Below, piece by piece: positions 1 through 5,123 of a stretch of DNA of 5,377 bases. The notes beneath the pieces are model-generated. The model was not told the origin of the DNA. It ran no database searches and was given only the letters and a program-made list of their open reading frames with translations. Source of the DNA: an uncultured bacterium (GTDB lineage Bacteria > Patescibacteriota > Gracilibacteria > UBA4473); the NCBI GenBank assembly GCA_947311285.1, contig CAMZKS010000001.1, positions 1 to 5,377 of the forward strand, in the 5' to 3' direction. Each line of letters begins with the position of its first letter. Within the stretch, counting starts at the first letter, position 1. A program made the position numbers and the translations under genes.

Positions 1-1123
1 AGGTATATCCTGAGCTATCGGTCGCCACCTTATTCACAATTCCCTCTGCGGCAGATAATACGTCGGTGCCTTGATTTGCGGCTAAATCAACCCCAATATG
101 TTCTTGCCCAAAACGCGCTTCATACGCAGGATCTTTGAACCCGGCATTAACCGTTATCGGAGACTTTAATGGCCAATCTAAAACGGTTGTGGGGGGGGCT
201 ACCGGTGTGCTTGCCGCTACGGCATCCTCTTGCACTTGGCTCAAATCATAACGGAGACTTTGCAGATATTGTGTTGTATCCGCTTGCGCTTTCCGAAACT
301 GGGCTAATTTTTGAGCCGCCACCGTTTCATCGTCATTCAGTTGCGCCAGCAACGTGGCTTTCCCAGTTGCTAAATCCTTAAGCACTAATTGATCTTTTAG
401 TAACTGCGATTCCAAACGCGATACCTTCGAAAGTGCTTCAACGGCTTCTTGTTCTTGCACCTCAAAGGCTTGCTTTAAACGATCAAGCCTCGCAATCCCC
501 TTCGCCTGTGAAATTTGGGATACGCTGGATTGACGACGTTCGGATAAAAGCTCCGAGACACTTTTATCTGAAAACATCCACTGCCACCAACTAACAGTGG
601 GATTTAATTGAAAATTTTGTTTCTGTATAAATTTATTGCTCAACACAGAGGCATATTCTCTTTCTAAAATTCTAATTTGCGCTCGTAGTGATGATTTTTC
701 TCTTGTTAAGTTTTCAACTAAATCACGCCAATCCCTTATCTGTGATTCATAAAAATCCAACTTACGACGATTCAAAGTAAGCTGCTCATCCAGTAATTGT
801 AATTGCTGCTGGCTGGTTAACACTTGCGATTTGAGTGAGATATTTAAATGCTCTTGCGATCTTAAGTCTGCCTCAAACGCTTCTAATTCCGCTTCTTGTT
901 GCATAATTTCGCGCTGAATCGCTACCGTATCTACCGTAAAATCAGGTTGTTCCTCCATCGGACTTGTATTGATTTCTGGTACAACCAACGGTGTTTTTAC
1001 CTCCACTTCAACAGGCGTTTGATCCCCCCCAAAAAACTTATCAAGCAAGACATTAATATCATCCCCCACACTGGCGTGTGCCAGAATTGGAAACATTAAT
1101 AACGCAAGTAGGATAATTTTCAT
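1..1123 (-). CDS. Secreted coiled-coil protein with M23/LytM domain, EnvC/PcsB-like (3' end beyond window)
   Basis: Likely murein hydrolase, or activator of one, acting outside the membrane in cell separation. The frame is open for 374 codons from the ATG at 1123 to the window edge with no stop. Residues 1-17 look like a signal peptide (MKIILLALLMFPILAHA, cut after AHA). Residues about 66-160 and 190-300 are rich in Q, E, L and K and read as two long coiled coils. Between them is a WWQWMFSDKSVSELLSER stretch, resembling the hinge region of EnvC/PcsB proteins, whose coils are known to bind FtsEX. A Pro/Ala/Thr linker (about 303-314) leads to the start of a LytM domain, with EHIGVDLAANQGTDV at 341-355; His342 and Asp346 match the first two zinc ligands of M23 enzymes. 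The remaining ligand (HxH) would lie outside, so active enzyme versus degenerate activator cannot be decided. An in-frame TAA five codons upstream fixes the start region. Family is fairly sure; the FtsEX link is inference. Confidence 0.85.
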   Translation of the reverse strand, partial: MKIILLALLMFPILAHASVGDDINVLLDKFFGGDQTPVEVEVKTPLVVPEINTSPMEEQPDFTVDTVAIQREIMQQEAELEAFEADLRSQEHLNISLKSQVLTSQQQLQLLDEQLTLNRRKLDFYESQIRDWRDLVENLTREKSSLRAQIRILEREYASVLSNKFIQKQNFQLNPTVSWWQWMFSDKSVSELLSERRQSSVSQISQAKGIARLDRLKQAFEVQEQEAVEALSKVSRLESQLLKDQLVLKDLATGKATLLAQLNDDETVAAQKLAQFRKAQADTTQYLQSLRYDLSQVQEDAVAASTPVAPPTTVLDWPLKSPITVNAGFKDPAYEARFGQEHIGVDLAANQGTDVLSAAEGIVNKVATDSSGYT

Positions 1124-1131
1124 ACCTATGA

Positions 1132-1159
1132 ATTATAATTTAATTAAATCTCTGGCCAA
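1132..1159 (-). promoter_or_regulatory. Promoter of the M23 gene, probably giving a near-leaderless mRNA
   Basis: On the minus strand a perfect -10 box TATAAT (1137-1132) follows a TTGGCC -35-like box (1159-1154) at 16 bases. Only eight bases separate the -10 box from the ATG at 1123, so the usual start point would fall about two bases before the ATG. No useful Shine-Dalgarno site exists; an AGGT abuts the start codon, too close to work. Confidence 0.55.
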
Positions 1160-1180
1160 ACTTAAAAACACTACTTGCAC

Positions 1181-1253
1181 TTCCCTGAACTTGATTCAGG
1201 GCCCAGTCAATTAAGATTTTTTTCGACTGGATCCCAAATTAAATTTGGGAGAG
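1181..1253. repeat. Palindromic intergenic repeat, copy A (three hairpins in a row)
   Basis: Three consecutive inverted repeats: CCCTGAA/TTCAGGG (1183-1189 with 1195-1201, 5-base loop), CCAGTC/GACTGG (1203-1208 with 1225-1230, 16-base loop holding seven T), and TCCCAAATT/AATTTGGGA (1232-1240 with 1242-1250, one base between). The same layout recurs at 3500-3576: 27 of 34 bases match in the first block and 22 of 24 in the last. The style (TCCC..CTTGAT..GGG..CCAGTC....CTGGATC) resembles the REP/MITE-like palindromes dispersed in many bacterial genomes. It carries no coding potential. Copy A keeps its stems better than copy B. Confidence 0.75.
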
Positions 1254-1271
1254 TATGATTTGTTTTTTAAT

Positions 1272-1297
1272 AAAAAGCCCCGCAGTGCGGAGCTTTT
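1272..1297 (-). terminator. Intrinsic terminator of the rpsB-DUF4870-tsf operon
   Basis: A 12-base stem with one mismatch (1273-1284 with 1286-1297; core CCGC/GCGG, loop AGT) is flanked by A and T runs, and on the minus strand the hairpin ends in TTTTT. It begins 46 bases after the tsf stop codon. The plus-strand side also has TTTT, so it could work in both directions, but no plus-strand gene is present to use it. Confidence 0.85.
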
Positions 1298-1303
1298 AAT
1301 TTA

Positions 1304-1326
1304 TGACTGAGGGTTAAAACCAGTCA
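1304..1326 (-). other. Small inverted repeat between tsf and its terminator
   Basis: TGACTG (1304-1309) pairs with CAGTCA (1321-1326) around an 11-base loop, 17 bases after the tsf stop. It has no T-run on the minus side, so it is not a terminator by itself. It may stabilise the mRNA end or be chance. The CAGTCA element also occurs in both palindromic repeats. Confidence 0.3.
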
Positions 1327-1343
1327 GTTAGTAGATTTTCGAC

Positions 1344-2105
1344 TTAGATAGCTGATCGTACGAACGCTACTAGTTTGGCTTCACCAAGGTAAGCTTCAAC
1401 CGTCATACTAGGATCTTTAACGAAAGGCTGTGAAGCCAAGGCCCGTTCGGATCGGAATTTTTTAGTTTTACCATCTAAAATTTTATCGATAATATTTTCT
1501 GGTTTTCCTTCTTCAATTAGCTGCGCTTTAGCGATAACCATTTCTTTAGCGATCAGATCTTCTGATACTTCTTCTGGAGTGGCGACTAATGGGTCCATAG
1601 CGGCAGCGTGCATGGCCACGTCTTTACCTTGTTCTTCCGTCCCACCGTTAAGAGCCACGATTACACCAATTTTACCATTCGAGTGAATGTAACCGGCGAC
1701 GGTGTCGCCCCCTTCGATTTGAGTAATTTTATCAAGTACGATGTTTTCACCAATTTCTTGAATTTTATCCGTTTTAACTTCATCAAAGAAAGATTGAGCC
1801 GCATCAACACTCTCGCTGTCTGCTTTAGAAGCAATTGTGTTAGCAAATTCAACAAATTTTTCGTTTTTACCAACAAAATCAGTTTCACAAAGAAGTGTCA
1901 CCATAGAACGCCCGCTAATAGCCACCGTTCCTTCGCTCGTTGAACGATCCGCTTTATCCGCCGCTTTAGCGGCTCCACGTTTTCGTAGAATCGCAATCGC
2001 ATCATCCATGTTACCTTCGGCTTCATCAAGTGCTTTTTTACAAGCCATCATTGCGACTCCTGTTCGGTCGCGTAGTTCTTTTACCATTTGTGCTGTAACT
2101 GCCAT
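1344..2105 (-). CDS. tsf: Translation elongation factor Ts
   Basis: Cytoplasmic nucleotide exchange factor that releases GDP from EF-Tu. The 253-residue protein starts with the UBA-like domain (about 1-55; VKELRDRTGVAMMACKKAL). The core signature CETDFVGKNEKF lies at 73-84, where Asp76-Phe77 correspond to the EF-Tu-contacting Asp-Phe pair (D80-F81 in E. coli). The second core half has AGYIHSNGKIGVIV (137-150) and AMHAAAMDP (164-172). A helical stretch with EEGKPENIIDKIL (198-210) leads to SQPFVKDPSMTVEAYL (225-240). The protein stops at FVRSAI, so it lacks the tail (EVGEG... and the C-terminal helix) of E. coli or Bacillus EF-Ts, which are about 30-40 residues longer; the two other frames after the stop show no continuation. 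Last gene of the rpsB operon, followed by a strong terminator; no Shine-Dalgarno site precedes the ATG. Stop is TAA. Confidence 0.97.
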   Translation of the reverse strand: MAVTAQMVKELRDRTGVAMMACKKALDEAEGNMDDAIAILRKRGAAKAADKADRSTSEGTVAISGRSMVTLLCETDFVGKNEKFVEFANTIASKADSESVDAAQSFFDEVKTDKIQEIGENIVLDKITQIEGGDTVAGYIHSNGKIGVIVALNGGTEEQGKDVAMHAAAMDPLVATPEEVSEDLIAKEMVIAKAQLIEEGKPENIIDKILDGKTKKFRSERALASQPFVKDPSMTVEAYLGEAKLVAFVRSAI

Positions 2106-2160
2106 CTTGTATATAGATTAAAATTCATGAGAAATGTAATGAGATAGCCAAAAAAATCAA

Positions 2161-2189
2161 ATTATCTAAGACTTAATAATCATCACCAA
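2161..2189 (-). promoter_or_regulatory. Possible internal promoter for tsf
   Basis: In the 107-base gap before tsf, the minus strand has TTGGTG (2189-2184), 17 bases, then GATAAT (2166-2161), five of six matches to the -10 consensus. It would give a leader of about 50 bases starting with a T-rich run. A second -10-like TTTAAT (2122-2117) lies only 11 bases before the ATG and could give a near-leaderless start, but lacks a clear -35 box. No convincing terminator for the upstream gene was found here, so read-through from rpsB is also expected. Confidence 0.35.
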
Positions 2190-2212
2190 AACTTAGCCAG
2201 CCATTTAAGCTC

Positions 2213-2686
2213 TTACCAGTCCAGTTGTTTCACAAACCCACCAAACAGTGGTAATTGCTTTTTAACGCCTTTAAATGCGTAATAAACTGCCCAAACAGCC
2301 AGCGCTACGTGCACCAGCACAACTAAGTTATGTATCAGCATATAAGACCCAAAAACTAACGAGCCAAATAGTTGTAACACAAACCCAAAGATCATAAAGA
2401 AAACTAACATAATCAGCCCTTGTTTACCGTGAAACTGACAAAAGTCAGAGTTAGGCCTAAGTACCAGTGGCAAAATACACAAAAAACTAAAATAGCCGAT
2501 AGCGGCTAAAAATTTGTCGCCTTGTGATAATTCGTCTGGATCCACTTTTATTGGCACATTATTTTCCTTCGCCAAAGCCGCCGATTGCGTAGCAATATCA
2601 GCGGCTTCTTTCTTTTTAATAGCGACCGTATTCTGTAAATCTTGCAACGATACGTGTTTAGATCCTGTTTTATTTTGATTCGACAT
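2213..2686 (-). CDS. Small membrane protein, DUF4870/Tic20-like
   Basis: A 157-residue protein of unknown function. Residues 1-58 are hydrophilic and probably cytoplasmic, with a Lys/Ala/Gln-rich helix around 20-42. Three hydrophobic segments follow, at about 59-77, 90-112 and 115-138. Between the first two lies NSDFCQFHGKQGLI (79-92), matching the FxxFHxKQG-type motif of the DUF4870/Tic20-like family. The tail KKQLPLFGGFVKQLDW also resembles the conserved end of such proteins (a PLxG element after the last helix). The gene begins 21 bases after the rpsB stop and has no clear Shine-Dalgarno site, so it is co-transcribed with rpsB and perhaps translationally coupled. Its position between rpsB and tsf, usually neighbours, is unusual. 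Family assignment rests on the motif and topology; the Tic20 resemblance does not prove a role in protein import or insertion. Confidence 0.8.
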   Translation of the reverse strand: MSNQNKTGSKHVSLQDLQNTVAIKKKEAADIATQSAALAKENNVPIKVDPDELSQGDKFLAAIGYFSFLCILPLVLRPNSDFCQFHGKQGLIMLVFFMIFGFVLQLFGSLVFGSYMLIHNLVVLVHVALAVWAVYYAFKGVKKQLPLFGGFVKQLDW

Positions 2687-2707
2687 TTTCGAGTTCTTTG
2701 GAGTAGA

Positions 2708-3373
2708 TTAACTCAAAGATTTTAACATGTTTTCAAGTACAAAGCGAACTGATTTGATCGCGTCATCATTAGCCGGAACGATGTAATCGATTCCTTTTGG
2801 ATTCGCATTAGCATCGGTCAAGGCGATTACGGCAATTTTTGCTTTAGCCGCTTCGTCAATTGCGATTCGGTCGGTGAAAGCATCTAAAACAATTACAGCA
2901 TCTGGCTTAGCTCGCATTTCTGCCACTCCTCCGTATGAAGCGTGAAGTTTTTCAAGATCTTTTTTGAACTTAGCGACTTCTTTTTTCGTATATTTATTAA
3001 TACCACCATCAGCGAACTGAGTTTTAAGGTCTAGGTAGTAATCAACTCGTCGTCGCAGTTCTTTAAAATTAGTGAGTAAGCCCGGTGTCCACTTCTTGTC
3101 AACGTAAAAATGATTCGTACCCGCCACAAGTTTTTGCATCAACCAAGCTTGTTGAGGCTTAGTTCCAACGAATAGAACTTTCTTGTTTTGTAATTTTAGT
3201 GCTTTTAAAAACTGACAAGCTTTATCAAGTCCTTCAGCTGATTTTTCTAGATCAAAAGCCCAAACACCGTTCACTTTAGAGTGAAGGTAGGGTTTCATTT
3301 TAGGATTCCACTTTTCGGCTTTATGACCGACGTGAAGTAAGTTTTCGAATAACGTTTTAATGTCGTGTGACAT
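2708..3373 (-). CDS. rpsB: 30S ribosomal protein S2
   Basis: Structural protein of the small ribosomal subunit, placed between head and body and needed for S1 binding in bacteria that have S1. The 221-residue protein shows the S2 hallmarks in order: LLHVGHKAEKWNPKMKPYL (12-30; HVGH in place of the usual HFGH), FDLEKS (40-45), KVLFVGTK (65-72), KKWTPGLLTNFKELR (93-107), EKLHASYGGVAEM (141-153), PDAVIVLD (157-164), IAIDEAAKAKI (170-180) and DANANPKGIDYIVPANDDAIKSV (187-209, typical C-terminal signature). It is shorter than E. coli S2 (241) because it ends about a dozen residues after that signature, without the acidic tail. An in-frame TAA lies five codons upstream, so the ATG at 3373 is the only reasonable start. 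Instead of a Shine-Dalgarno site, the leader has CCCCC just before the start. First gene of the rpsB-DUF4870-tsf operon. Confidence 0.97.
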   Translation of the reverse strand: MSHDIKTLFENLLHVGHKAEKWNPKMKPYLHSKVNGVWAFDLEKSAEGLDKACQFLKALKLQNKKVLFVGTKPQQAWLMQKLVAGTNHFYVDKKWTPGLLTNFKELRRRVDYYLDLKTQFADGGINKYTKKEVAKFKKDLEKLHASYGGVAEMRAKPDAVIVLDAFTDRIAIDEAAKAKIAVIALTDANANPKGIDYIVPANDDAIKSVRFVLENMLKSLS

Positions 3374-3401
3374 GCTTTTTGGGGGTTAGTAATTAAGGAA
3401 A

Positions 3402-3433
3402 CCACATTGAAATCTTAAGTCAGAAATCTGTGG
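3402..3433 (-). promoter_or_regulatory. Inverted repeat in the rpsB leader, possible regulatory structure
   Basis: On the minus strand CCACA (3433-3429) pairs with TGTGG (3406-3402), enclosing 22 bases that contain two copies of AGATTTC and a CTTAAG palindrome. It lies between the predicted transcription start (about 3438) and the ATG (3373), within a leader of about 65 bases. S2 is known to repress its own operon through the rpsB leader in Gammaproteobacteria; a similar role here is only inference, since the outer stem is just 5 bp. Confidence 0.35.
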
Positions 3434-3444
3434 AAAGCCGTCGC

Positions 3445-3472
3445 AATATAGCGATAGACTTAAAAGAGGCAA
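3445..3472 (-). promoter_or_regulatory. rpsB: Promoter of the rpsB operon
   Basis: On the minus strand TTGCCT (3472-3467, four of six to TTGACA) is followed after 16 bases by TATATT (3450-3445, five of six to TATAAT). The predicted start is near 3438, giving a leader of roughly 65 bases. It lies downstream of the truB stop and the palindromic repeat, as expected for an independently expressed ribosomal operon. Confidence 0.6.
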
Positions 3473-3499
3473 GTTTATATTATTAAATTAATTCATTGC

Positions 3500-3576
3500 T
3501 TCCCCGGGCTTGATCCGAGGTCCAGTCAATTAAAGATTCTTTATTATGCTGGATCTCAAATTAAATTTTGGAAAGA
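3500..3576. repeat. Palindromic intergenic repeat, copy B (decayed stems)
   Basis: Second copy of the element at 1181-1253, in the same orientation. The shared blocks are TTCCC..G..CTTGAT, CCAGTCAATTAA and CTGGATC.CAAATTAAATTT. The middle part between CAATTAA and CTGG differs in length and sequence. Stem 1 (CCCCGG with CCGAGG, 3502-3507 with 3515-3520) has one mismatch, stem 2 is reduced to CCAG/CTGG plus a wobble, and stem 3 has a mismatch and a wobble. It begins 5 bases after the truB stop, so on the minus strand it forms the 3' end of the truB message and may serve as its weak terminator or 3' stabiliser. Confidence 0.7.
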
Positions 3577-3581
3577 GAAAG

Positions 3582-4460
3582 TTAGAACACTACACGTGGT
3601 TGCAAATTTCCCTCTTTCACTTCTGCTAAACCTACCGTTGCACTTTCACATAGAACCAAGACCTTCTCACCATTAGCCGGCAAGTTTTCCACAAACACCG
3701 CACGCCCAGCCTGCAAATCCGGTAACCGTGCAGGTTTAATTGACACGTGAACAATATTTTTGATCATCGATTGCGGATCAATTGTGCACAAATTTTCTAA
3801 ATCTGTTAGGTCTTTTAGCACTTCAAAATCCCCCGTTTCTATATTCAATTCCCCTGCCCCTATTCGTCTTAAGGCTGAGCACAACCCGCCACCACATAAC
3901 GCGCTGCCTAAATCATTGGCAAAACTGCGCACGTAAAAACCAGCGGCGACACTCAATTCAACTTCGACCTCCGGAAAGTTATAACTTAAGACTTCAATCG
4001 CCTTCACTTCCGTTTCGCGTTCTTTCATTATTACGTCCTCCCCTTTTCGGGCTAAATCATAAGCCCGTTGTCCGTTAATTTTAAGCGCTGAATACTTCGG
4101 CGGTACTTGCGTAATTTTACCGGTAAATTTCTCTTTTAATAAAGATTCAATTTCTGCTCGTTCGGGCACGTGGCCATTGTGGCAGTCAATAATCTCAGAT
4201 TCTGGATCTAATGTTTCAGATGTTTTTCCGAGTAAAATTTTTGTTCTATAAGTCTTAATATCCTTTTCAAGTAACGGAATCAGCTTCGTACACTTCCCAA
4301 CGGCAATCACCAGTAATCCAGTCGCAAACGGATCAAGCGTGCCCGTGTGACCAATTCGTTTTACACCTAAAGGTTTGCGCAACTTCGCACAGACATCAAA
4401 GCTGGTAAAACCAACCGGCTTATCGACGAGGAGGAAAAAATTTTGGGAAGGTTTTTGCAT
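3582..4460 (-). CDS. truB: tRNA pseudouridine(55) synthase
   Basis: Converts uridine 55 in the T-loop of tRNAs to pseudouridine in the cytoplasm. The 292-residue protein has the TruB pattern in order: FLLVDKPVGFTSFDV (9-23), the catalytic motif GHTGTLDPFATGLL (37-50) with nucleophile Asp43, KTYRTKILLGKTSETLD (69-85) whose Tyr71 matches the active-site Tyr76 of the E. coli enzyme, PPKYSALKINGQRAYDLAR (120-138), GFYVRSFANDLG (174-185) with the conserved Arg178, and ALRRIGAGEL (196-205). The C-terminal 60 residues or so (from LPDLQAGRAVFV) look like a PUA-type RNA-binding domain. Length is close to the family norm (E. coli 314). An in-frame TAA five codons upstream fixes the ATG at 4460, which has only a weak GAG six bases before it. 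In many bacteria truB sits with rbfA/infB or ribF; here it follows ribB, an uncommon partner. Confidence 0.97.
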   Translation of the reverse strand: MQKPSQNFFLLVDKPVGFTSFDVCAKLRKPLGVKRIGHTGTLDPFATGLLVIAVGKCTKLIPLLEKDIKTYRTKILLGKTSETLDPESEIIDCHNGHVPERAEIESLLKEKFTGKITQVPPKYSALKINGQRAYDLARKGEDVIMKERETEVKAIEVLSYNFPEVEVELSVAAGFYVRSFANDLGSALCGGGLCSALRRIGAGELNIETGDFEVLKDLTDLENLCTIDPQSMIKNIVHVSIKPARLPDLQAGRAVFVENLPANGEKVLVLCESATVGLAEVKEGNLQPRVVF

Positions 4461-4476
4461 ATCAATCTCATATTAA

Positions 4477-4520
4477 AAGTCCGGACTCATCTAGCAACGC
4501 AATTAGGCAAGTCGGGACTT
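4477..4520 (-). terminator. Weak terminator-like hairpin after ribB, with overlapping inverted repeats
   Basis: AAGTCCGGAC (4477-4486) pairs with GTCGGGACTT (4511-4520), ten bases with one mismatch and a 24-base loop; on the minus strand the stem runs into TTTT (4478-4475). The left arm contains a perfect palindrome AGTCCGGACT (4478-4487). A second, overlapping pair AGGCAA/TTGCCT (4505-4510 with 4525-4530) would compete with it, and a third GGACT copy reaches into the ribB stop codon (4535-4539). The long loop and short T-run make termination uncertain; attenuation before truB is possible. Confidence 0.35.
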
Positions 4521-4537
4521 AAAATTGCCTCTTCGGA

Positions 4538-5119
4538 CTAACTTAAGACATACTCCTGAACCTCTAACAAACTCATCGTTAAAATATCATGCTTGGCACA
4601 AAAAGCATCCACTTCCGCTCGGGTCGCTTTACCACCTTCATCATTCAACATTTCACAAATCACCACCGCCAGCTTTGCGTCAACACATTTTGCTAATTCC
4701 ACTGCCGCTTCTGTATGGCCAAAACGATCTAAAGGGTTTTGGGCTTGCAGCGGAAAAGTATGCCCAGGACGCACAAAATCATCAGACTGAGTACTTGAGT
4801 TGATAAGAGCCTTAATCGTTTTGCTTCTATCAAAAGCGGAAACACCCGTTGTGATACTGTACGCTAAATCCACTGGTACACAGAAATTAGTACCATGTGG
4901 GTTCGTATTATTCTCTGTGATAAGATTTATATCTAATCGATCCAGTAAAACTTTATTACTAGCAACACAAATCATGCCTCGACATTCTTTTAGTAAGAAG
5001 TTTATTTTTTCTGGTGTCACAAACTCGGCTAATAAAAATAAGTCCCCTTCATCTTCTCTTTTATGATCATACACCATAACAAAGTCTCCTTGCTTAAAAC
5101 GCTCTAAAAAAACTTTCAT
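4538..5119 (-). CDS. ribB: 3,4-dihydroxy-2-butanone 4-phosphate synthase
   Basis: Converts ribulose 5-phosphate to formate and 3,4-dihydroxy-2-butanone 4-phosphate, the four-carbon substrate of lumazine synthase in riboflavin synthesis; Mg-dependent and cytoplasmic. The 193-residue protein is a complete single-domain RibB: VYDHKREDEGDLFLLAEF (16-33) with the acidic catalytic/metal cluster, ECRGMICVA (45-53), GTNFCVPVD (76-84), TGVSAFDRSKTI (91-102), RPGHTFPLQA (117-126), GHTEAAVELA (134-143) with the metal-binding His, and CEMLNDEGGKA (155-165). It stops at TAG with no GTP cyclohydrolase II domain, unlike the RibBA fusions common in many bacteria, so ribA must be elsewhere or missing. It starts 4 bases after the ribH stop and has no Shine-Dalgarno site, which suggests translational coupling to ribH. 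No motif residue appears lost. Confidence 0.96.
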   Translation of the reverse strand: MKVFLERFKQGDFVMVYDHKREDEGDLFLLAEFVTPEKINFLLKECRGMICVASNKVLLDRLDINLITENNTNPHGTNFCVPVDLAYSITTGVSAFDRSKTIKALINSSTQSDDFVRPGHTFPLQAQNPLDRFGHTEAAVELAKCVDAKLAVVICEMLNDEGGKATRAEVDAFCAKHDILTMSLLEVQEYVLS

Positions 5120-5123
5120 AATA

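Noticed and set aside
1024..1036. Programmed ribosomal frameshift at T6G7 in the M23 gene
   Set aside because: The zero frame reads straight through to the LytM domain, the phase does not fit a canonical X XXY YYZ site, and both shifted frames end at once.
169..1099. Plus-strand open frames at 169-381 and 896-1099
   Set aside because: They lie antisense inside the continuous M23 reading frame, have no recognisable domain, and show no start signal.
1608..2121. Plus-strand frames at 1608-1943 and 1837-2121 and a minus-strand frame at 1661-1888
   Set aside because: All overlap tsf in other frames; the composition is that of shadow translations of an unmistakable EF-Ts.
3374..3581. tRNA, riboswitch or small RNA gene in the longest gaps (3374-3581 and 1124-1343)
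   Set aside because: No cloverleaf with T-loop GGTTCRA, no known riboswitch core and no free-standing promoter-terminator pair; the gaps are accounted for by promoters, the palindromic repeats and the tsf terminator.
3782..5066. Plus-strand frames within truB and ribB (3782-4078, 4525-4803, 4593-4790, 4800-5066)
   Set aside because: They are antisense to conserved enzymes with every motif intact and have no family resemblance.
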